In this document: in pieces, positions 16,936 through 24,004 of the stretch
Numbering within the stretch: the stretch's first letter is position 1
Layout: each line of letters starts with the position of its first letter
Source of the DNA: a virus
IMG/VR virus record: IMGVR_UViG_3300034018_002242
Coordinates: 1 to 40,689 of that record
Length of the DNA: 40,689 nt
Strand: one strand, 5' to 3'
Notes under the pieces: model-generated
The model's input: only the letters and a program-made list of their open reading frames with translations
Databases searched by the model: none
Told to the model about the DNA's origin: nothing
Made by a program: the position numbers and the translations under genes

Positions 16936-17292
16936 ATGGAACTGGCCACCGTCAAAACGCAGATCGCCTCTGCACTCAATCGCGCGATCAACATCCCACT
17001 GGTCCCCGAAGGCTGTGAGCAGCTGCTGTTCGAGCGCGTGGTCGCCGAGGTCTACGGAAATATGCCGCTGGCCATGCAGGCGTCGATTGCTTCGGTCGCC
17101 AGCACCATGGGACCCACGGACCTGGAATCCGCCCAGAAGTGGCTCAAGGAACAGATCCCCGCGATTATAGATCGCTTGATCTTCTGGCGTCGTTCCAACG
17201 CCGATCTCTCGGAAGCCATCCAGAACAACCTGTTTGCCATGGCCGCTGAAGGCCAGAGCGCTGCGACCTACCTGGTCGATCAACCGGCCTGA
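16936..17292 (+). CDS. Hypothetical protein
   Basis: This 118-residue, largely helical soluble protein starts MELATVKTQIASALNRAIN. I chose the ATG at 16936 because GAGG lies 5 bases upstream. The same frame is open further upstream to 16726, but that part has unusual composition and crosses the promoter region. Charged and Ala-rich helices cover most of the length. It is the first gene of the plus-strand accessory/lysis block. No family is recognised. Confidence 0.6.
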   Translation: MELATVKTQIASALNRAINIPLVPEGCEQLLFERVVAEVYGNMPLAMQASIASVASTMGPTDLESAQKWLKEQIPAIIDRLIFWRRSNADLSEAIQNNLFAMAAEGQSAATYLVDQPA

Positions 17293-17342
17293 TCGGTCGC
17301 GTTTTTCGCTGGTGAAACCCGGAACAGGAAGGGCCGACTGGA

Positions 17343-17669
17343 ATGAGTGAAGACCGACCGCCACGCGAACCCATTGACTGGAAGGCCCGCGGCCTCGATT
17401 GGTTGTTCACCCAAGGCGTCAGCACGATCTTGCTTCTACTCATCTGTTCCGGTCTCTGGTACGGCATCCCCTGGGCCAGAACGTGCATGAAGGACGATCT
17501 GCGCGAGATCCACGAGGAACACAAGGAAGCTCTCGACAGCGTGATCCGGACCTGGGACAGCCACATCGACAAGACCATCGACGCCTTCAAGGAAGACCAG
17601 GAACGCGACCAGCAGCTGTTGGACCGCGTCATGAATCGCCAGGCCAATAACGGCCAGCTTCAACCGTAG
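17343..17669 (+). CDS. Small membrane protein with C-terminal coiled coil
   Basis: This 108-residue protein has one membrane segment at about residues 27-45 (VSTILLLLICSGLWYGIPWA). A charged helical region follows (EIHEEHKEALDSVIRTWDSHIDKTIDAFKEDQERDQQLLD) that should form a coiled coil. The N-terminal about 26 residues are polar. The layout fits an i-spanin-like or accessory lysis protein, or a phage membrane tether. Neighbouring genes also encode small membrane or exported proteins, so a cell-envelope or lysis role is plausible but unproven. Confidence 0.6.
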   Translation: MSEDRPPREPIDWKARGLDWLFTQGVSTILLLLICSGLWYGIPWARTCMKDDLREIHEEHKEALDSVIRTWDSHIDKTIDAFKEDQERDQQLLDRVMNRQANNGQLQP

Positions 17670-17690
17670 CCTGTCTCTGAGGAGGGACAC

Positions 17691-18023
17691 ATGGACACAC
17701 GCACGCAGATTGTTTTCCTACTCGTGGCGGCCGCGATTCCATTATTCGCATTCCCGCTCGTCCGCTCGGCCTGGTTCAAGGTTTTTCCCAAGACCACCGC
17801 CAGCCCCGAATCGACGGGAAGCTCTTTTGGCAGTGATGACCTGCCCCCACCGCGGGCGATCGCGTTTAACGTCGAGATCCTGAAAGCCTGTGGCCGCAGC
17901 CTCACCCCTGAGCAGAAACTCAAAATGCTCGTGACGGAGGGAGTGACCAAGGCCCGAGCCCTCGAATTCGCCCGCACCACGCTCGAAGACAATCTGAGCC
18001 CTGTCACGGAGAAAGCTCCATGA
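17691..18023 (+). CDS. Small membrane-anchored protein
   Basis: This 110-residue protein has an N-terminal hydrophobic segment (about residues 7-24, IVFLLVAAAIPLFAFPLV) acting as a signal anchor. A Pro/Ser linker follows, then a helical C-terminal domain containing 'LTPEQKLKMLVTEGVTKARALEFARTTLEDN', which resembles a short UBA-like three-helix arrangement. A GAGGAGGGACAC ribosome site precedes the ATG. The stop overlaps the next ATG by 4 bases. No named family is recognised; it is probably part of the same membrane/lysis cluster. Confidence 0.6.
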   Translation: MDTRTQIVFLLVAAAIPLFAFPLVRSAWFKVFPKTTASPESTGSSFGSDDLPPPRAIAFNVEILKACGRSLTPEQKLKMLVTEGVTKARALEFARTTLEDNLSPVTEKAP

Positions 18024-18244
18024 CCGCCCAGCCGTACACCAACCCGTTCGAATTTCAGGAACTGCTGGTCAAACTGTTGGGACTCCCGGCAGACATCGCG
18101 GACCGGGTCGTGGAGATCGACATTCACTCGGATTGTCACAACGCACCGACAGCAACGATCAAGTACGAGATCTTCCGCAACGATGCACTTGAAATGGCGA
18201 TCGAAAAGCATGTGATCACGGACAATCCAGAAGAGAACCCATGA
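18020..18244 (+). CDS. Hypothetical small protein
   Basis: This 74-residue acidic protein is coupled by 4-base ATGA overlaps to both the upstream and downstream genes. Its beta-like middle (RVVEIDIHSDCHNAPTATIKYEIF) and helical ends suggest a compact soluble domain. There is no signal peptide or membrane segment. Tight coupling implies it is made in equal amounts with its membrane-protein neighbours. The function is unknown. Confidence 0.6.
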   Translation: MTAQPYTNPFEFQELLVKLLGLPADIADRVVEIDIHSDCHNAPTATIKYEIFRNDALEMAIEKHVITDNPEENP

Positions 18245-18699
18245 ACAAATCTGTGCTGATTGCCTGTGTCCTCCTCGGGGCGGCGGGAGTGGTCTGGTCA
18301 ATACCCGGTCGTCAGGTGTCCACCGACCGCGATCAGATACCACTCCCGCCCTCGACGATCGTCATCAACCTGGACGATCCGGGGTCGACTGCGGCCATCA
18401 AGTTCCTCTCGCTCTACGCCGACGGCAACGCTCGCGAAGCGGCCAAGTTCGCCCAACGTCTCCGCGACAACCCCACCCGTCAGGAGTTCGCAGGAGGAGC
18501 CGCGGCGGGCGCTGCCTGGCGGGAGATCGCCCAGGACGTGCTGAAAGCGTCACAGGAAGGTCTCGCCCGCAAGATCGAGGCCATCGACGCCGAAGAACAA
18601 GGCTGGGCCGCTGCCGCCGACTACACCGCTTCCGCTGCCGATGGCTGGCGCGAAGCCGCTTCCGTCCTCACCAAACTCGCCGCCAAATCCCGGAAGTAA
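18241..18699 (+). CDS. Exported or membrane-anchored Ala-rich helical protein
   Basis: This 152-residue protein has an N-terminal signal sequence or anchor (MNKSVLIACVLLGAAGVVWS). A short Pro-rich linker follows, then a long Ala/Glu/Lys-rich helical region (AAKFAQRLRDN, AGAAWREIAQDVLKASQEGL, DYTASAADGWREAASVL). It starts 4 bases inside the previous gene and is followed after 3 bases by the cysteine peptidase gene. It could be a periplasmic partner or spanin-like protein of the lysis set. No family is recognised. Confidence 0.6.
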   Translation: MNKSVLIACVLLGAAGVVWSIPGRQVSTDRDQIPLPPSTIVINLDDPGSTAAIKFLSLYADGNAREAAKFAQRLRDNPTRQEFAGGAAAGAAWREIAQDVLKASQEGLARKIEAIDAEEQGWAAAADYTASAADGWREAASVLTKLAAKSRK

Positions 18700-18702
18700 C
18701 CC

Positions 18703-19503
18703 ATGATCTACCTGCCACAAGACCCGGCTGGCGTCGAACGACTCGCATCCAAGATGCAGGCCGTTTGTGCATCCGTGTCGGCGGGTGACCAGGTCACCAA
18801 GGAAAAGCTAAAGGATCTCGCCAAGAAGCGGGAACAGAACCCGCTGAACTACGTGAACAAGAACGACCAATCGTTCAGCAACACTTGCGGGGCCAATTCT
18901 GGGGAGCAGTGCCTCTCTATCTGGTACTGGAAACACACCGGACTGGTTCTCGACTTCGCCCGCCTCTGGCTGTACCTGTCGGGAAAACTCCGCTGGGATA
19001 CCAAACGCGGACGGTTCCCAGATAACGGCGTCTCAATTCCCTCCGTCGCCGAGACTCTCTACGAACAGGGCGTCCCCTTTGAGCGATTCTGGAAGTTTAA
19101 CCCGGATGCGTCGAAGTGGCCCACCGCGGAGCGATTCAAAGCAGAACAAACACCGGAGCTCATCGCCGCTGCCGCACAGCACAAATGCAAGTCGATGACT
19201 CCTGTCTCGCAGGACTTCGACGTTGCCGTCGCCCGAGTTGCTCTGGGGGATCCATTCTTCTGGGGCCACGGCTGGCCATTCCCGAACGGCGGTTCTGGCC
19301 ATGCCACTTGCGGGGCCTGGTTCGAGTGGGATGAAAAGCTCAAGGACTTCGTCCTCATCATGTCCAACAGCCACGCGAATCAGCCCGTCTTCCGCTGCAC
19401 CCGTCGCCAGTATGCCACCGCTCTGCGGTCCGGAAACTACGGCGGTTACCACATGGAAGGCAATGCGGATCTGAAGTTCCGAGCCAACCAGATGGTGATG
19501 TAG
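18703..19503 (+). CDS. Papain-like (C1A-type) cysteine peptidase
   Basis: This is a 266-residue protein with the catalytic layout of papain-fold peptidases. Gln56 and Cys62 lie in DQSFSNTCGANSGEQC, His200 in GGSGHATCGAWFEWDEK and Asn222 in LIMSNSHANQ. Between them 'DNGVSIPSVAETLYEQGVPFERFW' matches the usual C1A pattern leading to a 'GV..E..W' segment. There is no signal peptide. It lies in a cluster of small membrane/exported proteins, so it may be the lysis enzyme (cleaving peptide cross-links or an S-layer/protein wall) or a virion protease. Planctomycete-type cells with protein-rich envelopes would make such an enzyme sensible, but that is inference. Confidence 0.72.
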   Translation: MIYLPQDPAGVERLASKMQAVCASVSAGDQVTKEKLKDLAKKREQNPLNYVNKNDQSFSNTCGANSGEQCLSIWYWKHTGLVLDFARLWLYLSGKLRWDTKRGRFPDNGVSIPSVAETLYEQGVPFERFWKFNPDASKWPTAERFKAEQTPELIAAAAQHKCKSMTPVSQDFDVAVARVALGDPFFWGHGWPFPNGGSGHATCGAWFEWDEKLKDFVLIMSNSHANQPVFRCTRRQYATALRSGNYGGYHMEGNADLKFRANQMVM

Positions 19504-19540
19504 GAAGAGGCGAATGGCCTATGGCTGTTGGCCAGAGTTC
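19504..19540 (+). repeat. GCCATNN heptad repeat, left arm only
   Basis: This copy starts immediately after the cysteine peptidase stop codon with GAAGAGGCGAATGGC and ends GGCCAGAG. It matches the left arm of the complete copy at 1014. The right arm is missing here; a right arm instead appears inside the next gene at 19959-19995. Confidence 0.8.
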
Positions 19541-19558
19541 AAACCCAAGGAGGCGATC

Positions 19559-20530
19559 GTGAGACAGTTCACCCCGTTGTTGTTGCTGCTGTGTTTACCG
19601 CTGCTATGCGGTTGTGAGGCCCTGGAGGCGGGGCATGCGGCACCGGCTGGCCCGGCGCTCTGGTCGGCGGCAGATGCCCAGCAGGCGCTGGACGACTTGC
19701 GGGCAATCCGGGAACAGACCCGCTTGCTCGCGAAGATCGAGCAGCAGACGGCGGCCGCAAACGCTGCTATTGCCACGCTGAATGATCGCCAGGCCGAACT
19801 GATCGACCAGCTGCGACTGTCGAGCGACTCGACCACCAACGCGGTCGCCAAGGTCTCGACCGGCCTGACCGACCTGCAGGACGATCTGGAAGGCGTCGAG
19901 CAGAGGCTCGACAACCCCCTTTTTCCACCCGCACCCCCGCAGCCCTCTTCTCCTCCCCCTCTGGCCATCAGCCATTCGCCATCAGCCTCTTCCACCCCGC
20001 TCTGTGTGACCATCGACGGTATCGATTACGACCTCCCACAGCTGGTCGCCGACTGGTACGAATCCCCCTGGACGTGGGTCGGCAGCCAAGACGCAAACGG
20101 CTTACGAAAACATCTCGCAGAACACGGCGTCACAAACATTGACGGCCTGTCCTTCGCCACCCTGAAAAAGCTGCACGCCGCGCTACATGAGAAGGAGATC
20201 GCCGCCAATGACACTCGTCGTGTCGTGGGAGCGACCGGGGATCTCCAGTTGTTCGGCGACGTGCAGCCTAAACACAATCCGCCTGATCTGGCGGTTACCC
20301 CCCCCGACGGCAACTCTCCGGTGATTCCGGAGACTTGCCCAAACGGCCAATGCCCACTGGTCCGGTCCAGGACGGTCCAGGTCACCCGCACCGAACCGGC
20401 GGGAGCCAGCACGGTCACCAGGTCTCGCAGTGTCTCCTGCCCCGGCGGAGTCTGCCCCGCCCCTGGCGTGAGCTATCGCCAGACCTACTACCGATCGGCA
20501 CCGAGAGCCCGCGTCCGGTGGTTTCGGTAG
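19559..20530 (+). CDS. Lipoprotein with coiled coil and C-terminal domain
   Basis: This protein of about 323 residues starts from GTG at 19559, chosen because GGAGG lies 5 bases upstream. The N-terminus is a lipoprotein signal peptide (LLLLLCLPLLCGC, with lipidated Cys at the end of LCGC). Residues about 40-110 are an Ala/Gln-rich coiled coil (LDDLRAIREQTRLLAKIEQQ). A Pro-rich linker containing repeat-derived PLAISHSPSASS follows, then a domain with NGQCPLVRSRTVQVTR and CPGGVCPAPGVSYRQTYYRS, where Cys-Pro-x-Gly-x-Cys motifs recur. It could be an outer spanin-like or surface lipoprotein. A possible ATG at 19514 would only add repeat-derived residues. Confidence 0.65.
   Translation: MRQFTPLLLLLCLPLLCGCEALEAGHAAPAGPALWSAADAQQALDDLRAIREQTRLLAKIEQQTAAANAAIATLNDRQAELIDQLRLSSDSTTNAVAKVSTGLTDLQDDLEGVEQRLDNPLFPPAPPQPSSPPPLAISHSPSASSTPLCVTIDGIDYDLPQLVADWYESPWTWVGSQDANGLRKHLAEHGVTNIDGLSFATLKKLHAALHEKEIAANDTRRVVGATGDLQLFGDVQPKHNPPDLAVTPPDGNSPVIPETCPNGQCPLVRSRTVQVTRTEPAGASTVTRSRSVSCPGGVCPAPGVSYRQTYYRSAPRARVRWFR
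19959..19995 (+). repeat. GCCATNN heptad repeat, right arm, inside a coding sequence
   Basis: Within the lipoprotein gene the sequence CTCTGGCCATCAGCCATT continues as CGCCATCAGCC, a right arm of the repeat family. It is translated as part of the Pro/Ser linker without breaking the frame. Confidence 0.8.
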
Positions 20531-20613
20531 GGCTGATGGCAATTGGCTGATGGCTCATGGCCAGCAGCAGGACTCTCTGGCTATCTGCCATTCGCCACCC
20601 GCTACGAGCCTTC
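20531..20613 (+). repeat. GCCATNN heptad repeat, complete but diverged copy
   Basis: The left arm (GCTGATGGCAATTGGCTGATGG) starts at the lipoprotein stop. After a short loop (AGCAGCAGGACTCT) the right arm (CTGGCTATCTGCCATTCGCC) runs to within a few bases of the ATG at 20618. The arms are complementary and could form a hairpin in RNA. Confidence 0.8.
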
Positions 20614-20617
20614 CACC

Positions 20618-20887
20618 ATGAACGCCGTCGAACACGAGATCGCCAAGGCCGCTGTTGACCGCTGGGGTCATCCATCCTGGCGATCTCGTGGCGAAATCCC
20701 GACCTACTTCATGACCAAGGATCACCAGGTCTTCTGCCGCTTCTTTCCCCATCGCATGACGGGACTTGTCTCGTGGTACTGGTTCGACGCCCAGCGTTTC
20801 GGCTTCCGCAACCCGCAGCTGATCACCGGCCTGGACCACCTGCGAGAACTCCTGGCCACCACCCAGCAACACGTTTCTGTGGAATGA
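20618..20887 (+). CDS. Hypothetical protein
   Basis: This 89-residue protein begins MNAVEHEIAKAAVDRWGHPSW. The start at 20618 follows a heptad repeat. The frame is open further upstream to 20543, but only through repeat sequence, so the longer form is unlikely. It contains many aromatic residues (VFCRFFPHRMTGLVSWYWFDAQRFGF) and no membrane-length segment. The final codons run into the left inverted repeat of the next cassette (20884). The function is unknown. Confidence 0.55.
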   Translation: MNAVEHEIAKAAVDRWGHPSWRSRGEIPTYFMTKDHQVFCRFFPHRMTGLVSWYWFDAQRFGFRNPQLITGLDHLRELLATTQQHVSVE

Positions 20888-20912
20888 ACCACGGAGGCAC
20901 GGAGGACACGAA
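20884..20912 (+). repeat. Left inverted repeat of a one-gene cassette (CACGGAGG family)
   Basis: The sequence TGAACCACGGAGGCACGGAGG continues with ACACGAAG. Its reverse complement recurs at 21313-21341, so the gene at 20914-21303 is bounded by 28-29 bp inverted repeats differing at only a few positions. A related copy lies at 32007-32034. Confidence 0.85.
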
Positions 20913-20913
20913 G

Positions 20914-21303
20914 ATGCAACGCCGAAATTTCACGACATCCATCGTGGCAGCACTGCTCTTGCCAATGACGAAAATCGCTGAAAGCGCCGCTGAGTGCCCG
21001 CGAAAACACCCGATTGTGTCCTATCACTCGGTGCAGAGTGACACATCAATCATGTGCTTCGAGTCAATTCGACACTTCACCGATCTATTCGGTAAGTTGC
21101 CCTGTCGATTCGTTGACAAGGTTCGTTTTTACTCAGTTCACGGTCTGTTCGTGTGCGTGATAGATGATTCCCTGCTCACCACGAAAGCGGGGTATTGGAA
21201 GACGCTTCATCACGCCTTCATGACGCATGGTGTTTACTGGTCGGGAATCAATGCCTCAGACGTGACAGATGCAGTCACCAAATTCAAAGAGGACAGAAAG
21301 TAA
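20914..21303 (+). CDS. Exported hypothetical protein in an inverted-repeat cassette
   Basis: This 129-residue protein starts MQRRNFTTSIVAALLLPMTK, a signal peptide with a twin-arginine-like RRNF motif and an AESAAE cleavage region. The mature part has four cysteines and a compact look (HSVQSDTSIMCFESIRHFTDLFGKLPCRFVDKV). GGAGG sits 8 bases upstream, supplied by the left repeat. Codon use and base composition are visibly more AT-rich than the neighbours, consistent with recent acquisition. It resembles a 'moron', a self-contained accessory gene added to a phage. The function is unknown. Confidence 0.6.
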   Translation: MQRRNFTTSIVAALLLPMTKIAESAAECPRKHPIVSYHSVQSDTSIMCFESIRHFTDLFGKLPCRFVDKVRFYSVHGLFVCVIDDSLLTTKAGYWKTLHHAFMTHGVYWSGINASDVTDAVTKFKEDRK

Positions 21304-21312
21304 CTGTCTGAT

Positions 21313-21341
21313 CTCCGTGCCTCCGTGTCTCCGTGGTTCAC
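21313..21341 (-). repeat. Right inverted repeat of the cassette
   Basis: CTCCGTGCCTCCGTGTCTCC followed by GTGGTTCA is the reverse complement of the left repeat at 20884-20912 with a few substitutions. It lies ten bases after the stop of the enclosed gene. Confidence 0.85.
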
Positions 21342-21358
21342 TCATCCGGTCCAAGCCT

Positions 21359-21934
21359 ATGCTGACATTCGTCAACAACCTGTTCGACGCACTCGGGCAA
21401 GACTACACGCCCCCGCAAGAGGGCGCGGTCGGGTTTGGATCGGTCAATATCCCGGGCTCGGCCACGTTCGTCACGCAGCTGCTGCAGTACGCATCGACCG
21501 ACAATTCCCTTCACACACCACTCGGCCGCATGAAGATCCAGGCCCTCAAACCACTGCCAGGTATCGAACCCGCCCTGCTCATTACCGGCACGATCGCCGG
21601 TCGCCCGTTCTCTTTCTCCCCACTCATCCCGGACAAGCTGATCGACTTTGCCAAGGGTCGCCCGACGCGGTTCGGCGCGGTCGAACTCACCGGCACAATC
21701 GACCTCCCCGAGATCACATTCAAATCGGGACCATCGGGCGGAGAAGCGACACTGATGTTTGATCATCCCATTCACATTGCCAAGCACGTTGATGCCCGCG
21801 CCGGTTTCATTCGCCGCCGATTCTCCCAGATGCTGCAGACGAACATGCTCGGGATCAAGATCAACAGCCACCACGGCACCCCCATCCTGTCCGGAGCCGC
21901 CAACTGGCTGGCCCCCCAACTCATCTGGAGCTAA
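21359..21934 (+). CDS. Hypothetical phage protein, possibly tail-associated
   Basis: This 191-residue protein starts at ATG 21359 (MLTFVNNLFDALGQDYTPPQ). The earlier in-frame ATG at 21269 would read through the cassette repeat and is rejected. The composition suggests a beta-rich fold (FGAVELTGTIDLPEITFKSG) with a basic C-terminal helix (RAGFIRRRFSQMLQTNMLGIKI). It lies just upstream of the second tail-fibre module. A virion role is possible from context; no family is recognised. Confidence 0.55.
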   Translation: MLTFVNNLFDALGQDYTPPQEGAVGFGSVNIPGSATFVTQLLQYASTDNSLHTPLGRMKIQALKPLPGIEPALLITGTIAGRPFSFSPLIPDKLIDFAKGRPTRFGAVELTGTIDLPEITFKSGPSGGEATLMFDHPIHIAKHVDARAGFIRRRFSQMLQTNMLGIKINSHHGTPILSGAANWLAPQLIWS

Positions 21935-21939
21935 TCCGC

Positions 21940-22251
21940 ATGGATGTCCTCGACCGCCTTCACGAAGACCAGAACACCGCCGAACTCGGGGTCCAGCTGC
22001 GTGACCGTCCCGCCGTTCCCCCGGAATTCCTTGCCGGGAACCGCCTCAGCGATGCCCTGACATTCGCCGAGGACGCCATGGGCCCGATCTACCTGGCCGA
22101 GATCCTCGAATCGGTCCTGTCGACCGGCGCTCAGTTCGACTCTGAACCCTCATCCGAACTGCTGTCCGCGCTGAAGTACTTCCGCGCCAACGTCACCCCC
22201 GCCATCTTCAAGGCCCGCATCCAGGCCCGCATCGACAAACTCCGTTCCTGA
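21940..22251 (+). CDS. Hypothetical protein
   Basis: This is a 103-residue acidic, helical protein (MDVLDRLHEDQNTAELGVQL). It starts 5 bases after the previous stop, so it is in the same operon. The middle contains 'LTFAEDAMGPIYLAEILESVLSTGAQF' and the end is basic. There are no membrane or signal features. It is followed directly by a right-arm heptad repeat. The function is unknown. Confidence 0.55.
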   Translation: MDVLDRLHEDQNTAELGVQLRDRPAVPPEFLAGNRLSDALTFAEDAMGPIYLAEILESVLSTGAQFDSEPSSELLSALKYFRANVTPAIFKARIQARIDKLRS

Positions 22252-22290
22252 TCTCCGGCCATCCGCCATTCGCCATCAGCCATAGGCCCT
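22252..22290 (+). repeat. GCCATNN heptad repeat, right arm only
   Basis: TCTCCGGCCATCCGCCATTC continues with GCCATCAGCCATAGGCCC and ends 5 bases before the ATG at 22296. Four consecutive 7-nt units are visible. No Shine-Dalgarno motif lies between the repeat and the start. Confidence 0.85.
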
Positions 22291-22295
22291 CCCCC

Positions 22296-22655
22296 ATGCC
22301 CAGCTACATCATCGAAATCGGCTGTGAGCCCTTCCAGATCCAGCATGCGGTCGCCCCAGGCTCGCCGTTCTCGCTTGTGATCGAGAACACCGACGAGGAC
22401 GACTGGACGGGATTCTCGCTGGCCTGTGACGTGCGGGACGAGGAAGACACGCTGATGTTCCGCGTGACTTCCGCGGATGACGAGATCGTGGTCGACGAGG
22501 ACGACACCACACGACTGACAATGACGTGGTCCGTCGCCAAAACGGCTCTGCTGTCCGATTACACGAAATACAAGTTCGACGTGATCGTCACGAACACCAA
22601 GCAAATCGTCTGGCCGATCACACTCCTGACCACGACCGAACGGGTGACCGCATGA
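22296..22655 (+). CDS. Tail-fibre module small beta protein
   Basis: This 119-residue acidic protein (MPSYIIEIGCEPFQIQHAVA) has alternating strands (FSLVIENTDEDDWTGFSLAC, FRVTSADDEIVVDEDD, YKFDVIVTNTKQIVWPITLL), typical of small baseplate or fibre-attachment domains. The acidic cluster DEDDT may bind metal. Its stop overlaps the start of the collagen-like fibre gene by 4 bases, so the two are coupled. It may form the fibre's base, though no named family is recognised. Confidence 0.55.
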   Translation: MPSYIIEIGCEPFQIQHAVAPGSPFSLVIENTDEDDWTGFSLACDVRDEEDTLMFRVTSADDEIVVDEDDTTRLTMTWSVAKTALLSDYTKYKFDVIVTNTKQIVWPITLLTTTERVTA

Positions 22656-24004
22656 CCATCACTCTCATTGCACCAGCCCCGAAAATCTACAAGCTGAATG
22701 TTCGCGGCGAGAAAGGCCCGGCCGGTCCACCCGGCGACGGCACCACCACGATCGGCGATATCACCGGCTTGCAAACCGCTCTCGACGGCAAAGCAGCGAC
22801 CAGCCACACACACACGATCGCAAATGTCACCGGCCTACAAACCGCCATCGATGCCAAGGCCGACGCATCAGCGACCACATCCGCACTGGCGGGTAAAGCC
22901 GCGAGCAGCCACACGCATCCACAGTCAGAGATCACCAATCTGGTGACCGACCTCGCGGGCAAAGCGGCCAGCAGTCACACACATTCCATCGGCAATGTCA
23001 CCGGCCTGCAAACCGCCCTCGATGGCAAAGCGGATGGGGCGACAACAACCAGCGCCCTCGCCCTCAAAGCGGACTTGGTCGGTGGTTACATCCCGTCGTC
23101 CCAGATCCCCGCCATCGCGATTACCGAGTATCTCGGTTCTGTCGCCAACGAGGCGGCGATGCTCGCCCTGATCGGCGACCAGGGGGACTGGTGTATTCGC
23201 ACCGACTCCTTGACCGCCTGGGTTCTCTCTGCGGACGACTCTTCGCTCCTCGCGTCATGGATCCAGATCCCACACCCGCAATCCCCGGTTCTCTCGGTCA
23301 ATGACCAGACCGGCGTGATTACTCTCGACGCGGCCGATGTCGGGGCTCAACCACTCGACGCCACACTCACGGCCATCGCGGCCCTGACCACTGCGGCCGA
23401 CAAGCTGATTTACGCCACCGGCTCAGACGCATTCTCGACCTGCGATCTCTCCAGCTTCGCACGCACACTCATCGACGATGCCGACGCCGCCACCGCCAGA
23501 ACCACGCTGGGGGCTCAACCACTCGACGCCACACTCACGGCGATCGCGGCCCTGACCACTGCTGCCGACAAGTTGATCTATGCCACCGGCTCAGACGCAT
23601 TCTCGACCTGCGATCTCTCCGCATTCGCACGCACGCTGCTCGACGATGCCGACGCAGCCACCGCCAGAACCACGCTGGGAGCATCAAGCAACGTCGGCTC
23701 AAACGGTTGCCACATCGCCGCCCCCACCACCGGCCAGGTCATCTACTGGACCGCCAAGTCCCGGCTGGCCTTCACGATCAACGGTGTCTATGGCATCCGC
23801 ACCACCGCCGGGACGGCCACGGTCGCGATCAAGATCAATGGCACTTCGGTCGGCGGCCTGTCGGCGATCTCTGTCACCACCACCCCCCAGGACGTTGCGG
23901 CGACCTCGGGCAACACTGTCGCGGTCGGCGACGAGGTCACCGTCGAAGTCACCACCGCCAGCGGAGCCACGCACCTGCGATTCACTTTACAGGACACTCA
24001 ATAA
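22652..24004 (+). CDS. Tail fibre with collagen-like and tandem repeats
   Basis: This 450-residue protein starts at ATG 22652 (MTITLIAPAPKIYKLNVRGE), coupled to the previous gene. Residues about 18-30 are a short collagen-like Gly-X-Y stretch (GEKGPAGPPGDG). Four TSHTH/SSHTH units with 'ITGLQTALDGKA' repeats follow, then a mid-region and two tandem 56-residue repeats (GAQPLDATLTAIAALTTAAD...). Short 'ALDGKA...HTH' repeats are common in trimeric phage fibres. The C-terminal about 100 residues (TGQVIYWTAKSRLAFTINGVYGI) look like a beta-rich tip. It probably forms a host-contact side fibre. Confidence 0.78.
   Translation: MTITLIAPAPKIYKLNVRGEKGPAGPPGDGTTTIGDITGLQTALDGKAATSHTHTIANVTGLQTAIDAKADASATTSALAGKAASSHTHPQSEITNLVTDLAGKAASSHTHSIGNVTGLQTALDGKADGATTTSALALKADLVGGYIPSSQIPAIAITEYLGSVANEAAMLALIGDQGDWCIRTDSLTAWVLSADDSSLLASWIQIPHPQSPVLSVNDQTGVITLDAADVGAQPLDATLTAIAALTTAADKLIYATGSDAFSTCDLSSFARTLIDDADAATARTTLGAQPLDATLTAIAALTTAADKLIYATGSDAFSTCDLSAFARTLLDDADAATARTTLGASSNVGSNGCHIAAPTTGQVIYWTAKSRLAFTINGVYGIRTTAGTATVAIKINGTSVGGLSAISVTTTPQDVAATSGNTVAVGDEVTVEVTTASGATHLRFTLQDTQ
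23342..23677 (+). repeat. Tandem 168-bp duplication in the tail fibre gene
   Basis: Two adjacent copies of 168 bp (23342-23509, 23510-23677) encode two almost identical 56-residue units. DNA identity is very high, with only scattered third-position and few other changes, so the duplication is recent or kept uniform by recombination. The unit length is a whole number of codons. Confidence 0.9.

Noticed and set aside
23342-23677. Diversity-generating retroelement template/variable repeat pair
   Set aside because: The copies are adjacent, in frame and within one gene, differences are not adenine-directed, and no reverse transcriptase is present.
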